64,000 nt of DNA from Nocardia tengchongensis (lineage in GTDB: Bacteria; Actinomycetota; Actinomycetes; Mycobacteriales; Mycobacteriaceae): positions 558,001 to 622,000 of the forward strand of contig NZ_CP074371.1 of the NCBI RefSeq assembly GCF_018362975.1. The letters run 5' to 3'. Of the stretch, positions 33,325-43,500 are shown piece after piece. How positions within the stretch are numbered: position 1 is the stretch's first letter; each line of letters begins with the position of its first letter. The translations under genes and the position numbers were made by a program. The notes beneath the pieces were generated by a model, which saw only the letters and a list, made by a program, of their open reading frames with translations, was not told where the DNA came from and searched no databases.

Positions 33325-34491
33325 TTATTGGCGAATATCCTCCCACCACGAATCCCGTGGTGGCAGGCCAATCGGGTCGATCCGCTGGCCCGGCTTCGGC
33401 ACGGCGACGTGTGTCCCGGCCGCCTCCGCCGCCTCGACCAACCGCTGCACCGGCTCCGACCAGCCGTGGAAGGCCAGATTGAAGGTGGCCCAGTGAATCG
33501 GCACCAGCAGCCCGAACCCCGCGTCGCCGATACACAGATCGGCATGGGCGGACACCGCCTCCTCCGGGTTCATGTGCACGTCCGGCCAGTGCCGGTCGTA
33601 GGCGCCGATGGGCAGCAGGGTCAGGTCGAACGGGCCCAGCCGGGCGCCCGCCTCCGCGAACGCCTTGGTGTAGCCGGTGTCGCCGCCGAAATAGACGCGC
33701 CGGGTCGGACCCGCGATGGACCACGACGCCCACAGGGTGGTGTTGCGCACCAGGCCGCGACCGGAGAAGTGCCGCGCCTCCGAACAGGTGATCACCAGAT
33801 CCGTGCCGTCACCGCGATCACGCTTCAGCTCCGACAGCGAAACCGAAGCGGTCCAATCCAATTCGACGACCCGTTCGTCCGGCACCGACCAGTGCCGCAG
33901 GTGCGCGCCGATGCCGACCGGCACGATGAACACGCAATCCTGGCTCTCGACCAGCGCGGTCACCGTGTCGCGGTCGAGGTGGTCGTAATGGTCGTGGGAG
34001 ATGAGCACGGCGTCCAGCGCCGGGAGCTCGGACAACGGCGACGGCACCGGATGCAGGCGGGCCGGGCCCACCAGCGGCGACGGCGACACCCGCTCGCTCC
34101 ACACCGGATCGGTCAGCACCCGATAGCCGTCCACCTCGACCAGGCAGGTGGCGTGCCCGTACCAGGTCACCCCCAGCTCGCCGGCCTGCTCCGGCAGCTC
34201 AGGCGTCACCAGCGGGATGGTCCCCGGCGGGCGGCCGTTATTGCGCTGCGTGGCCAACTGGTACAGCAACTCCAGCCCGGAACCGGTGAGCTGACTGCTC
34301 GGCTCGGTGTTGTGGAACTGCCGATTGCGATAGGTGGTCGCCCCGCGCGCGGTCGGCGCGATCGCCGAAATCGACGCGCCCATGGCCGAGGGAATCCCCC
34401 AAGCCGCCCGCACCACCCAGGAAAGACCGAAAGCGCCCGCTGCCATACCCACCAGTCTCCGCGCATTCTCCCCCGCGCGCTGCCCGTTCAT
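33325..34491 (-). CDS. MBL-fold hydrolase (Rv0906/NAPE-PLD-like), membrane-anchored
   Basis: A 388-residue protein. An N-terminal hydrophobic segment (LVGMAAGAFGLSWVVRAAWG) suggests a membrane anchor. The metallo-beta-lactamase metal motifs are WYGHATCLVEV, SHDHYDHLD (HxHxDH), EARHFSGR, FGGDTGY and PIHWATF, arranged as in the N-acyl-phosphatidylethanolamine phospholipase D/UlaG branch, where phosphodiester lipids are typical substrates. The ATG overlaps the echA6-like stop by 4 bp (ATGA), so expression is coupled. The same pair (Rv0905-Rv0906) is recalled from M. tuberculosis. Confidence 0.88.
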   Translation of the reverse strand: MNGQRAGENARRLVGMAAGAFGLSWVVRAAWGIPSAMGASISAIAPTARGATTYRNRQFHNTEPSSQLTGSGLELLYQLATQRNNGRPPGTIPLVTPELPEQAGELGVTWYGHATCLVEVDGYRVLTDPVWSERVSPSPLVGPARLHPVPSPLSELPALDAVLISHDHYDHLDRDTVTALVESQDCVFIVPVGIGAHLRHWSVPDERVVELDWTASVSLSELKRDRGDGTDLVITCSEARHFSGRGLVRNTTLWASWSIAGPTRRVYFGGDTGYTKAFAEAGARLGPFDLTLLPIGAYDRHWPDVHMNPEEAVSAHADLCIGDAGFGLLVPIHWATFNLAFHGWSEPVQRLVEAAEAAGTHVAVPKPGQRIDPIGLPPRDSWWEDIRQ

Positions 34492-35213
34492 CGACCCTCG
34501 AACTTCGCGGTCCGCTTCTCCTGGCGCGCCACCCGGGCTTCCTGCGCGTCGTCGCTCCGCCACGCCGCGTCCAGGGCCGCGCTCTGCGCGGCGGTGTCGG
34601 GGCCACGGGAGTCGTCGTCGTTGAAGACCAGCTTCAGATGCCGCAGCGACAGCGGCGCGAGCTCGGCGATCTGCTTGGCCCAGGCCTGCGCGTCGGCCAA
34701 GGTCCCGATCTTGTTGGCGAAACCGAACGCGTAGGCGTCCGCGGCGGACACCCGCTCGGCGCCCATCAGAATGGTCCGGGCCGGACCGGAACCGATCAGC
34801 GACGACAGCCGCCGCACGGTCCAACGGTCAACGGAGATACCGAGTTTCGCAGCCGGGACCGCGATGAAGGAATCGGGCGACATCACCCGCAGGTCCGAAG
34901 CCAGGGCCAGTTGCACCCCCGCACCCAGCGCCCCGCCGTTGATGGCGGCGATCACCGGCACCGGAATGGTTTCGATGGTGCGCAGCATGGACAGCAGACC
35001 GTTCAGGAAGCTGTCCGAATACACGCCGTCCAGATCCGCACCCGCACTGAAGATCGGGCCCTGACCGGTCAACACGATCACCCGGGCCGACGACGCGGCC
35101 TCTTCTAGCGCGGCATGCAAGCGGCCGATCAGTTCCTCGTTGAGGGCGTTCCGGCGATCCGGACGCTGCAGTTCGATGGTCACGACCTCGCCATCGCGGC
35201 TGACTCCGAGCAT
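34488..35213 (-). CDS. echA6: Enoyl-CoA hydratase-like protein EchA6, catalytic glutamates absent
   Basis: A 241-residue crotonase-fold protein; the ATG at 35213 follows GGGAAGGGA. The CoA-binding and oxyanion segments are present (SAGADLDGVYS, NGGALGAGVQLALASD). The two catalytic glutamates of hydratases are not: the GCEL position reads GVQL, and the PE position of the second motif reads AVPAAKLG. This fits M. tuberculosis EchA6, which is known as a non-hydratase acyl-CoA carrier protein feeding mycolic acid synthesis. Proximity to accD3 and the Rv0906-like gene supports the assignment. Confidence 0.88.
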   Translation of the reverse strand: MLGVSRDGEVVTIELQRPDRRNALNEELIGRLHAALEEAASSARVIVLTGQGPIFSAGADLDGVYSDSFLNGLLSMLRTIETIPVPVIAAINGGALGAGVQLALASDLRVMSPDSFIAVPAAKLGISVDRWTVRRLSSLIGSGPARTILMGAERVSAADAYAFGFANKIGTLADAQAWAKQIAELAPLSLRHLKLVFNDDDSRGPDTAAQSAALDAAWRSDDAQEARVARQEKRTAKFEGR

Positions 35214-35282
35214 CTGTCCCTTCCCCACTATCCAAACTCACCAGGTGCCTGACCCATGATCGGCTTTCACTCTAGGTGCGCG

Positions 35283-35288
35283 TACCGT
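35283..35288 (+). promoter_or_regulatory. -10 element of the flavoprotein gene (leaderless)
   Basis: TACCGT ends 7 nt before the GTG at 35296. No ribosome-binding site is present. Confidence 0.5.
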
Positions 35289-35295
35289 CGGGTCC

Positions 35296-36435
35296 GTGAC
35301 CGCAACACCCGATGTCGACATCCTTGTCATCGGCGCGGGGCAGGCCGGATTATCGGTCGGCTACCACCTGCGCAGGCTCGGATTGCGGCCCGAACAGGAC
35401 TTCCTCATCGTCGACCACTCCCCCGCCGCGGGCGGAGCCTGGCAATTCCGGTGGCCGTCACTGACATTGAGCACCGTCAACCGGGTGCACGACCTGCCGG
35501 GGATGTCCTTCGAGGAAACTCTGCCCGCGGGCTCGGACAACGCACAGGCCGCCACCGCCGTGCCGCACTACTTCGAGCTCTACGAGAAACGCTTCGACCT
35601 GCGCGTGCACCGGCCGATATCGGTGACCGTGGTCTGCGACCGCGCCACCGCCGCCACCTGCCCGAACCAGCAGGTCGACGGGCTGCTGCACGCGGAGTTG
35701 AAACCCGGCGCGACCGTGCGGACGCGCGGGCTGGTCAACGCCACCGGCACCTGGGACAAGCCGTTCATCCCCTACTACCGGGGCGCGGAAACCTTCGCCG
35801 GACGGCAGTTGCACGCCCACGATTACCGGGCCGCAACGGAATTCGAGGGCAAGCACGTCGTCGTGGTCGGCGCCGGGATCACCGCGGTGCAACTGCTCGA
35901 CGAGATCTCGCAGGTCACCACCACGACCTGGGTGACCCGCCGCGAACCCGTCTTCCGCACAGCACAATTCGCGCCCGAGGACGGGCGCGCCGCGGTGGCG
36001 ATGGTGGAAGACCGGGTCCGGCGCGGACTTCCACCCGGATCGGTGGTATCGGTGACCGGCCTGCCCGAGGACGCCCGGGTCCGGGCCATGCGCGCCCGCG
36101 GCGCGCTCGACCGGCGACCCATGTTCGACCACATCGAACCCGACGGCATCCGCTGGGCCGACGGCGGCTTCCAACGCGCCGACGTCATCCTGTGGGCCAC
36201 CGGATTCCGCAGCGCCCTCGACCATCTGGCCCCGCTGCGACTGCGCGGACCCGGCGGCGGCATCACCATGGGCGGACGCCTGGCCACCCGGGTCGAATCC
36301 GATCCCCGCATCCACCTGATCGGCTACGGGCCGTCGGCCAGCACCATCGGCGCCAACCGGGCCGGACGGGCCGCCGCGGTCGAATTGACCTCGTACCTGG
36401 GCATTCCCACCCACCCTAACCGGCCGGAGGACTGA
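35296..36435 (+). CDS. FAD/NAD(P)-dependent oxidoreductase (flavin monooxygenase-like)
   Basis: A 379-residue flavoprotein starting MTATPDVDILVIGAGQAGLS from a GTG that has a leaderless -10 element. The FAD motif GAGQAGLSVGYHLRR is at about residues 12-26, GGAWQFRWPS follows, and a second nucleotide motif GAGITAVQ lies near residue 190. ATGFRSALDHL near the end is the conserved ATG motif of this superfamily. It lacks a clear BVMO fingerprint, so it resembles the CzcO/YhiN-type flavoproteins used in arsenic, N-hydroxylation or metal contexts. The substrate is unknown. It is convergent with the aldo/keto reductase gene. Confidence 0.88.
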   Translation: MTATPDVDILVIGAGQAGLSVGYHLRRLGLRPEQDFLIVDHSPAAGGAWQFRWPSLTLSTVNRVHDLPGMSFEETLPAGSDNAQAATAVPHYFELYEKRFDLRVHRPISVTVVCDRATAATCPNQQVDGLLHAELKPGATVRTRGLVNATGTWDKPFIPYYRGAETFAGRQLHAHDYRAATEFEGKHVVVVGAGITAVQLLDEISQVTTTTWVTRREPVFRTAQFAPEDGRAAVAMVEDRVRRGLPPGSVVSVTGLPEDARVRAMRARGALDRRPMFDHIEPDGIRWADGGFQRADVILWATGFRSALDHLAPLRLRGPGGGITMGGRLATRVESDPRIHLIGYGPSASTIGANRAGRAAAVELTSYLGIPTHPNRPED

Positions 36436-36442
36436 GCTCGGC

Positions 36443-37303
36443 TCAGGCGGGGGCGTCCATGTCGAACAGGTCGGGGTCGGCGCCCTGCCGCGCACCCTTG
36501 TCGATCCCGGCGATCTGCGTCATCTCCCGGCCGGTGAGCTCGAAATCGAAGATCGCCAGGTTCTCCGCCATCCGTTTCGGGTCACCGGACTTCGGGATGG
36601 CCACGTTCCCCAACTGCATGTGCCAGCGCAGAATGACCTGCGCCGGCGTGCGGCCCAGCTTGTCGGCCAGCGCGATGATCACCGAATCGTTGAATTCCGC
36701 GCCGCGGCCCAACGGGCTCCACGCCTCGGTCACGATGCCGTGCGCGGCGTGGAACGCCCGCAGCTCCGACTGCGCGTAATACGGGTGCAGCTCAACCTGA
36801 TTGATGGCCGGCACCTCACCGGTCTCCCCGATCACCCGCTCCAGGTGCGCGCGGGTGAAGTTCGAGACACCGATCGACACCACCCGGCCCTGCCGCTTGA
36901 GCGACTGCATCGCCCGGAAGGTGTCGACATACCGATCCGCCGCGGGCACCGGCCAATGAATCAGGAACAGGTCCAGGCGGTCCAGGCCCAGCCGCTTCAA
37001 ACTGGCGTCGCAGGCGCGCATCGTCGCGTCGTACCCGTGGTCGGCGTTCCACAGCTTGGTGGTGACGAACACCTCGTCGCGCGGCAGCCCCGAGTCATGG
37101 ATCGCGCGACCCACTTCCTCCTCGTTGCCGTAGAAGGCGGCGGTGTCGATACTCCGGTAACCGAGCTCCAGGGCCGACACGATGGTGCCGACCGCGTCAC
37201 CCCCATCGACCTTGTAGGCCCCGAACCCCAGTTTCGGCATCACCTGCCCATCGCTGAGCACGATCGCTGGAATGTCGCTGGCCTCGAACCGGTACGTCAC
37301 CAT
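36443..37303 (-). CDS. Aldo/keto reductase
   Basis: A 286-residue (beta/alpha)8 NADPH-dependent reductase starting MVTYRFEASDIPAIVLSDGQ. The catalytic tetrad is visible: Asp and Tyr in RSIDTAAFYGNEEEVG, Lys in VTTKLW, His in LIHWPVP. IPKSGDPKRMAENLAIFDFE is the C-terminal NADPH-phosphate site. It belongs to the prokaryotic AKR5-like group that reduces dicarbonyls such as methylglyoxal and 2,5-diketogluconate. The longer frame up to 37384 is not supported. Confidence 0.93.
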   Translation of the reverse strand: MVTYRFEASDIPAIVLSDGQVMPKLGFGAYKVDGGDAVGTIVSALELGYRSIDTAAFYGNEEEVGRAIHDSGLPRDEVFVTTKLWNADHGYDATMRACDASLKRLGLDRLDLFLIHWPVPAADRYVDTFRAMQSLKRQGRVVSIGVSNFTRAHLERVIGETGEVPAINQVELHPYYAQSELRAFHAAHGIVTEAWSPLGRGAEFNDSVIIALADKLGRTPAQVILRWHMQLGNVAIPKSGDPKRMAENLAIFDFELTGREMTQIAGIDKGARQGADPDLFDMDAPA

Positions 37304-37419
37304 GTCGAAGTTAGAAGCGCAGGTCCGTGCCGTCAACTGAGTGCTGCATCCGGAAAACCGCGTGTCGAGTCCCCACGGCAGCAAATAGACAGCTTCAGAG
37401 CAGCGGGACGTGACGAGAA

Positions 37420-38967
37420 CTATGCTCCGAGGCCCAGGCGGCGATAGCGCAGGTGGCGGGCGGCGCGGAGGGCGTCCAGGGGGCGGGCGGTGAGGGCGGC
37501 CAGCTCCTCGGCGATGGTCTCGACCATGCGCATGGCGAAGTCCACCGGCTCCTCGGCGGCGTCCGGGTACTCGTGCACGATGCGGTCGACGATGCCGTCG
37601 GCCTCCAGATCCACCGCGCGGATACGTTGCGCGGCAGCCAATCCGGGGGCGTGCCAGGTGTCGCGGTGGATGATCGCGCTGGCGCCCTCCGGGGGCAGCG
37701 GGGCCAGCCAGCCGTTGGCGGCGGCCAGCACGCGGTCGGCGGGGAGCAGGGCCAGCGCGCCGCCACCACTGCCCTGACCCAGCAGCACCGACACCGTGGG
37801 CGTGTCCAGGGTGACGAGATCGGCCAGGCAGCGGGCGATCTCCGGAGCCAGACCGCGTTCCTCGGCCTCGCGGGACAAGGAGGCGCCGGCGGTATCGATC
37901 ACCAGCACCAAAGGCACACGCAACTCCGCGGCCAGGTGCATGCTGCGGCGGGCCTCCCGCAAGGCTGCGGGGCCCATGGTGTTGTCGGGAGACTGACCGG
38001 CGCGGTCATGGCCGAAAACGATGCACGGCTGGCCGCGGAAACGGGCCAGCGCGTGCACGACCGTACGATCCAGCTCGCCCTGACCGGTGCCGGACAACGG
38101 GACCCGGTCGGTGACATGGCGCAGCAACTCGCGGATACCCGGACGGTCCCCGCGCCGCGAGATCAGCACCGACTGCCAGGCATGCACCTCGGCCGTATCC
38201 AGCACGGCCAGGCCACCCCGCTCCTGTGGGCCCGCCAGGAACTCACCCACCCCGGCCGCGGGCGGCGGCACGTCACCGCCCTTGCCGGGCAACGGAATCG
38301 GGCCGTCACACAACACCACCAGGGTCCGATGCGCGATACGGCGGAAGACCGAAACCGGCACCACGCCGTCGATAACACCGTTGTGGTAAAGGTTTTCGGC
38401 CGTCTGCACACCCTCAGGAAACTGTTTCCCGTAGAGCGCCTGGTAAACCCGAGGACCGAGGAACCCGACCAGAGCCCCCGGTTCGGCGAAAGTCATGTGC
38501 CCCAACGAACCCCACGAGGCGAACACCCCGCCCATGGTCGGATCACGCAGGTACACCAGATACGGATGACCGGCGGCCTTGTGCACCGCCAGCGCCCCCG
38601 CCACCTTCACCATCTGCACAAAAGCTACTGTGCCCTCCTGCATTCGGGTGCCACCCGAGGTCGGCGAGGCGAGCAGCGGCAACCCCAGTTCGGTGGCGCG
38701 CTCGACGGCCGTCACGATGCGTTCGGCCGCGGCCACCCCGATGGACCCCGCCAGAAACGCGAACTCGCACGCGATCACGGCGACCCGTCGTCCGCGCAGC
38801 AACCCCTCCCCGGTGAGCACCGCTTCATCGGTACCCGCCGTTGCCGCGGCAGCCGACAACTCCTTGCGATACTCCGGCGACGCATCCACCGGAACCGGTG
38901 GCCGATCCCAGCTCACGAAGGAACCGGGATCCAGCAATCCGCCGAGCAACTCCCGCGCTGTGCCCAA
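37420..38967 (-). CDS. accD3: Acyl-CoA carboxylase carboxyltransferase subunit AccD3
   Basis: A 515-residue protein joining the beta- and alpha-type carboxyltransferase halves in one chain. The TTG start at 38967 has GGAGGG a few bases upstream and no ATG or GTG fits better. The first half has EFAFLAGSIGVAAAERIV and SPTSGGTRMQEGTVAFVQM. The second has VFGHDRAGQSPDNTMGPAAL, PLVLVIDTAGASLSREAEE and LLGQGSGGGALALL. These are the acyl-CoA and biotin pockets. It resembles AccD3 (Rv0904c), which neighbours echA6 and prrBA in M. tuberculosis. It works with biotinylated AccA subunits encoded elsewhere. Confidence 0.92.
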   Translation of the reverse strand: MGTARELLGGLLDPGSFVSWDRPPVPVDASPEYRKELSAAAATAGTDEAVLTGEGLLRGRRVAVIACEFAFLAGSIGVAAAERIVTAVERATELGLPLLASPTSGGTRMQEGTVAFVQMVKVAGALAVHKAAGHPYLVYLRDPTMGGVFASWGSLGHMTFAEPGALVGFLGPRVYQALYGKQFPEGVQTAENLYHNGVIDGVVPVSVFRRIAHRTLVVLCDGPIPLPGKGGDVPPPAAGVGEFLAGPQERGGLAVLDTAEVHAWQSVLISRRGDRPGIRELLRHVTDRVPLSGTGQGELDRTVVHALARFRGQPCIVFGHDRAGQSPDNTMGPAALREARRSMHLAAELRVPLVLVIDTAGASLSREAEERGLAPEIARCLADLVTLDTPTVSVLLGQGSGGGALALLPADRVLAAANGWLAPLPPEGASAIIHRDTWHAPGLAAAQRIRAVDLEADGIVDRIVHEYPDAAEEPVDFAMRMVETIAEELAALTARPLDALRAARHLRYRRLGLGA

Positions 38968-38992
38968 TCTGCCCTCCGCTTCGCTCCGGGCG

Positions 38993-39087
38993 GGTTCGCG
39001 GCGCTGGAGGTCTCGTTCTTCCCTCCCTCCGCTCCTCCGCTTCGCTCCCCCGCTCCACTCAGTCCAGAACGAGACGCGCCGCGAACC
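38993..39087. repeat. Long inverted repeat with pyrimidine-rich loop
   Basis: GGTTCGCGGCGC (38993-39004) pairs with GCGCCGCGAACC (39076-39087), and TCTCGTTCT (39011-39019) with AGAACGAGA (39066-39074). A TC-rich loop carries the phrase CTCCGCTTCGCTCC, also present just outside at about 38973-38987. It lies between the conservon GTPase gene end and accD3. It could be a terminator for the conservon operon or a REP/MITE-like element. Confidence 0.7.
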
Positions 39088-39152
39088 AGAGGGTGGTCTG
39101 GGCGAGCATATCGATAGTCGGCGTCGTTAGGTTCGACGCCGATTACCGCGTG

Positions 39153-39755
39153 TCAGTAGCCCTGAACGACCTTGCGCAGGGCGTACTCGGTGACCGCGAC
39201 CAGGGCCTGCTTGACCGGCTCCCGGCGACGGGCGTCGATCGAGAGGATCGGCACGTCGGCGGGCACCGCCAGGGCCTGGCGGATGTCCTCCACCGGATAC
39301 CGTGGCGCATCATCGAATTCGTTGATGGCGACCAGGAAGGGTAGGTTACGCGCCTCGAAGTAGTCGACGGCGGCGAAACTGTCCTCCAACCGGCGGGTGT
39401 CGACCAGCACCACGGCGCCGATGGCGCCCTTGATCAGGTCGTCCCACATGAACCAGAAGCGGTACTGGCCGGGCGTGCCGAACAGGTACAGCACCAGGTC
39501 GTCGGCCAGGCTGATCCGGCCGAAGTCCATGGCCACCGTGGTGGTGGCCTTCGACGGGACCCCGGTCAGGGAGTCCACGCCGACACTGGCATTGGTCACC
39601 AAAGCCTCGGTGCGCAGCGGAACGATCTCCGACACGGCACCGACCAGGGTGGTCTTGCCGACACCGAAACCACCGGCCACGACGATCTTGGCCGACGTGG
39701 GCTTGCTGGTGCGCGTGTCGACCTGTGTCGTCGAATCAAATACGCCGGAGTCCAC
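39153..39755 (-). CDS. Conservon component D: small GTPase (CvnD-like)
   Basis: A 200-residue cytoplasmic GTP-binding protein. The P-loop is GGFGVGKTT (about residues 28-36), with a switch-II-like LFGTPGQYRFWFMWDDL and the guanine-specificity segment AINEFDD in place of the usual NKxD. It is the last gene of a four-gene conservon (kinase, Roadblock, DUF742, GTPase), a G-protein-like sensing module of actinobacteria. Its GTG start overlaps the DUF742 gene by 20 bp. Confidence 0.92.
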   Translation of the reverse strand: MDSGVFDSTTQVDTRTSKPTSAKIVVAGGFGVGKTTLVGAVSEIVPLRTEALVTNASVGVDSLTGVPSKATTTVAMDFGRISLADDLVLYLFGTPGQYRFWFMWDDLIKGAIGAVVLVDTRRLEDSFAAVDYFEARNLPFLVAINEFDDAPRYPVEDIRQALAVPADVPILSIDARRREPVKQALVAVTEYALRKVVQGY

Positions 39756-40110
39756 TGAGAACCCTTTCGATCAGCTCGCGACGTTCATCGTCGCTGGAAT
39801 CGTCTTTCAATGTCGCCGATACCCGCACATGGCCTGCATCGATGAGGTCGGCAACCAGCACCCGCGCGACCCCGAGCGGGATGCCCAGGCGCGCGGCTAC
39901 TTCGGCAACCGACGGCGATTCTCTGCACAACTCCACGATTGACGTCTCGATATTGGTGAGTTCGAACTGCCGCTCGAGGGCGACCGGATGCGATGCGACG
40001 AGCGCCTCCAAGGCGAGCTCCACCTTCGGCCGGGTGCGACCGGCCGTCAGTGAATACGGACGAACCAAGCTCGGTTCGGCGCTCCCAACGCGTTCGTTGT
40101 CTATGTCCAT
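39736..40110 (-). CDS. Conservon component C: DUF742 protein (CvnC-like)
   Basis: A 124-residue DUF742 protein. SLVRPYSLTAGRTRP is the family N-terminal signature, and a winged-helix-like C-terminal part (ETSIVELCRESPSVAEVAAR, LGIPLGVARVLVADLIDAGH) follows. I use the ATG at 40110 (MDIDNERVG); the frame is open to 40212 but that part overlaps the Roadblock gene. The role is to link the Roadblock protein and GTPase at the membrane complex. Confidence 0.9.
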   Translation of the reverse strand: MDIDNERVGSAEPSLVRPYSLTAGRTRPKVELALEALVASHPVALERQFELTNIETSIVELCRESPSVAEVAARLGIPLGVARVLVADLIDAGHVRVSATLKDDSSDDERRELIERVLSGLRRI

Positions 40111-40117
40111 CCCGCCA

Positions 40118-40531
40118 TCAGGAACCCATCGTGACGCGAGGTGTGGCCTGAACCGTCTGGCCCACTCGCTCGACCAACAAAGCCATCTCGTATCCGACCT
40201 GACCGATGTCACACGACGTATTCGTCAGGACCGCCAGATACGAGCCGTCACCGACAGCCATGAGCAGCAGGTAGCCGTGTTCCATCTCGACCACCGACTG
40301 CAACACGGTGCCGCCCTCGAACAAGTTCGACACACCCACCGAGAGGCTCGCGAGCCCCGCGGTCACAGCGGACAGCTGTTCGGCACGGTCCACGGGCAGC
40401 TGCGCGCTCGCGGCCATCAGCAGGCCGTCAGCGGATACCAGGACCGCGTGCGCAACGCCGGGAACCTCATTGGCGAAGTTCGAAACCAGCCAATCCAGCT
40501 GTCGCTTCGTACCACCTAGATCGGGGTTCAT
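40118..40531 (-). CDS. Conservon component B: Roadblock/LC7 protein (CvnB-like)
   Basis: A 137-residue Roadblock/LC7 domain protein starting [20 protein letters not shown]. The core [40 protein letters not shown] and [20 protein letters not shown] has the MglB-like fold, which in other systems serves as a GTPase-activating partner. The ATG overlaps the kinase stop by 4 bp (ATGA). Confidence 0.93.
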   Translation of the reverse strand: MNPDLGGTKRQLDWLVSNFANEVPGVAHAVLVSADGLLMAASAQLPVDRAEQLSAVTAGLASLSVGVSNLFEGGTVLQSVVEMEHGYLLLMAVGDGSYLAVLTNTSCDIGQVGYEMALLVERVGQTVQATPRVTMGS

Positions 40532-43500
40532 CGGTCTCCTTTATCTCCGGTTAGGTTCATAGCTTGCATGGCACGGCCATCCCGGACGCCCTGCTGGTGA
40601 CGACTCAGACTTGACCTGATGGATTCTGGGTCTCGGTGGGCCGCCTTGTCAGCGTTTCCGTTCACACCACCGGGCACAAGTCGGTTACCCGGATCACGTT
40701 GCGGCAGACCGGCGGCCGTCCGCTTGTCCGGCGCGGCCTGACTGACCCGCTGCGCGGCCTGCCAGCCCTCGTCACCCGGTGATTCGAACGACGAGGCCAC
40801 CTGGGACCGGTCGGCACTCGGATCGGAGAGCCACGCCGACATCATCTCCGCGAAGATCGGCGTGCCGCCCATGATCGAGTCACCGGGCGCATCCGCCGGC
40901 TGCAAACGCGTCTGGAAGAACGAGGCCGCCTTCGCCGGGTTGGACCGGAAGCTGTGCCGTCCGGGCTCCTTGACGCCGTCGTCACCGCTCTGCGGCAGAC
41001 CGATGCCCGGAATCGGAGCGGGACGCTGCGGCAGCACCGCACCCGGATCACGCTGCGGCAGACCGGTCGCACCGCGCTGCGGCAGACCGATACCCCGATC
41101 CGCGCCCTGCTCCTGGTGCGGCAGTGGATCGTTGAGCGGATCACGCTTCGGCAGCGGACCACTCAGCGGATCACGCTGAGTCAGACCACCCGAGAGCGAA
41201 TCGGCGCCCGGCGCACCGCGCTGCGGCAGGCCGGTGCCCGGACCACGCTGCGGCAAGCCATTACCGGCATCACGCTGCGGGAGACCGTTCGAACCACGCT
41301 GCGGGAGACCACCATCGGCGGGACCACGCTGGGGCAGACCGCCATCGGACGGACCACGCTGTGGGAGACCGCCATCGGCGGGACCACGCTGGGGCAGACC
41401 ACCGTCGGACGGACCACGCTGCGGCAGACCACCCTCAGCCGGACCACGCTGCGGCAGACCACCCTCAGCCGGACCACGCTGCGGCAGACCACCCTCAGCC
41501 GGACCACGCTGCGGCAGACCACCATCGGACGGACCACGCTGCGGCAGACCACCATCGGACGGACCACGCTGCGGCAGACCACCCTCAGCCGGACCACGCT
41601 GCGGCAGACCACCATCGGACGGACCACGCTGCGGCAGGCTACCGCCGGCGGGACCACGCTGCGGGAGACCACCGGCGGCGGAGTCGCGCTGCGGCAGACC
41701 ACCGTCGCGCGGGGGCAACGCGTCACGCTGTGCGGCGGGGCCGCGCTGGGGCGCGCCCGGCGCTCCCGGACCCCGCTGCCCCGGAGCGCCATTGGCGCCC
41801 GGCTGACGGGTCGGCAGACCACCGGCGGCCGAATCCCGCTGCGGCTGAGCATCGGCGGCCGGCTCACGACGAGTCGGACCCGAATCGGCTCCGCCACGCG
41901 GCTGCGGCGCGCCGTTCGCACCCGGATCCCGCTGCGGCATGCCGCCGGGGGCGGGACGCTGCGGCTGTCCGAGTCCGGCCTCACGGCCGGGGGCGCCATT
42001 GGCGCCCGGCTGCCGGGTCGGCAGACCGGTCGGCCCGGCCGGAGCGGCATCCGCTCCGCGCTGCGGCGGCAGACCCACGGACGGATTGCGTTGCGGCATG
42101 GACCCGGACTGGCCCGGCTGCGGCATCGCACCGGTCTGACCCGGCTGCGACGCACCTCCCGGCGCTCCCGGTCCGCGCGGCGCGGCGCCCGGCTCCCCCG
42201 GTGCACCCGGTCGCGGCGGCATGCCGCCCGGAGCACCTTGACGCTTGAGCATGTTGGCGGCGAGGCCGCCCCGCGGCTGCGCCGGGGGCTCGCCCTGGCC
42301 ACGCTGCGGCAGAGCGGCGCCCGGCTGGGCGGCGGGCGCGGACGGACCGTTCACACCCGGATCCCGCTGGGGTAGGCCGGGTCTCGCGCCGCCCGGCGCG
42401 GACACCGTGTGCTTGACGGTCGGACCGTTCACACCCGGCTGACGGGTCGGCAGACCACCGGGCACCTGCGCGCCCGGCTGCCGGGTGGGCAGACCGGTCG
42501 CGGCGCTCGCCGCGGCCGGAGCCGGAGCGGGAGCCGGGCTCGGGGCGGCGCCCGCGGGCGCGCCCGCCGGAATCGGCCCGCTCACACCCGGATCCACGGT
42601 GACCATGACATTGCCGGTCGCCGTGCGGGTGACCGCACGCATCTGCATGGAGGCCGGAGTACCGGCCTGGTTGCCCGCACCCTGCGGCGCGGCAGCCGAC
42701 GGAGTCGGAGCCGGAGGCTGCTGGCCCGGCTGCTGCGGCGGCACCGAGATGGCACCGCCCACCGCCACGATCAGCGGCTTGGGCACGTGCACGGTGACGG
42801 TCACACCCGGATCCCGGGCGGTGTCGAAGGTCGGGCGCAGGCGCACGGTCAGGCCGTGGCGCTCGGCCAGGCGGCCGACCACGAACAGACCCATGTGGCG
42901 CGCGGTGTCCGGGCCGACCTCGGCCACGGCCTCCAGTCGCCGGTTGATCTCGGCCATCTCGGCCGGGGGCATACCGATACCGCGGTCGGCGACCTCGATC
43001 AGCAGACCCTGGTCGTGGGCCTGGGCGAAGGTGAACTTGACGTCGGTCTCCGGCGGAGACGCGCGCAGCGCGTTGTCCAGGAGCTCGGCGAACAGGTGCG
43101 CGAGGTCGGAGGCGGCGGGCTCGACCAGCGAACCGCGCGGGGTCGCGCCCAGCTTGACGCGTTCGTAGTCCTCCACCTCGGAGATGGCGGCGCGCAGCAC
43201 GTCGGCGATCTCGACCGGCGCGGACTTGGTCCGGCGCTGCTTGGTGCCGGCCAGAATCAGCAGGTTGTCGCCGTTTCGCCGCATACGGGCGGCGAGGTGG
43301 TCGAGGCGGAAGAGGTTCTCGAGCAGGCGCGGGTCCTTCTCGTCGTACTCCATCGCCTCGATGAGCGAGAGCTGATGGTCGACAAGGGACTTGGAGCGTC
43401 GCGCCAGGGTCTCGAACATGTCGTTGACCTGGGTACGCATGGCGGCCTGGTCGGCGGCCAGGCGCAGCGCCTGACCGTGGATGTCGTCGACGGCGCGAGC

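Noticed and set aside
41290..41640. Regular 30-bp repeats as a possible CRISPR array
   Set aside because: The units are directly joined without spacers and stay in frame with the kinase gene; no cas genes are present.
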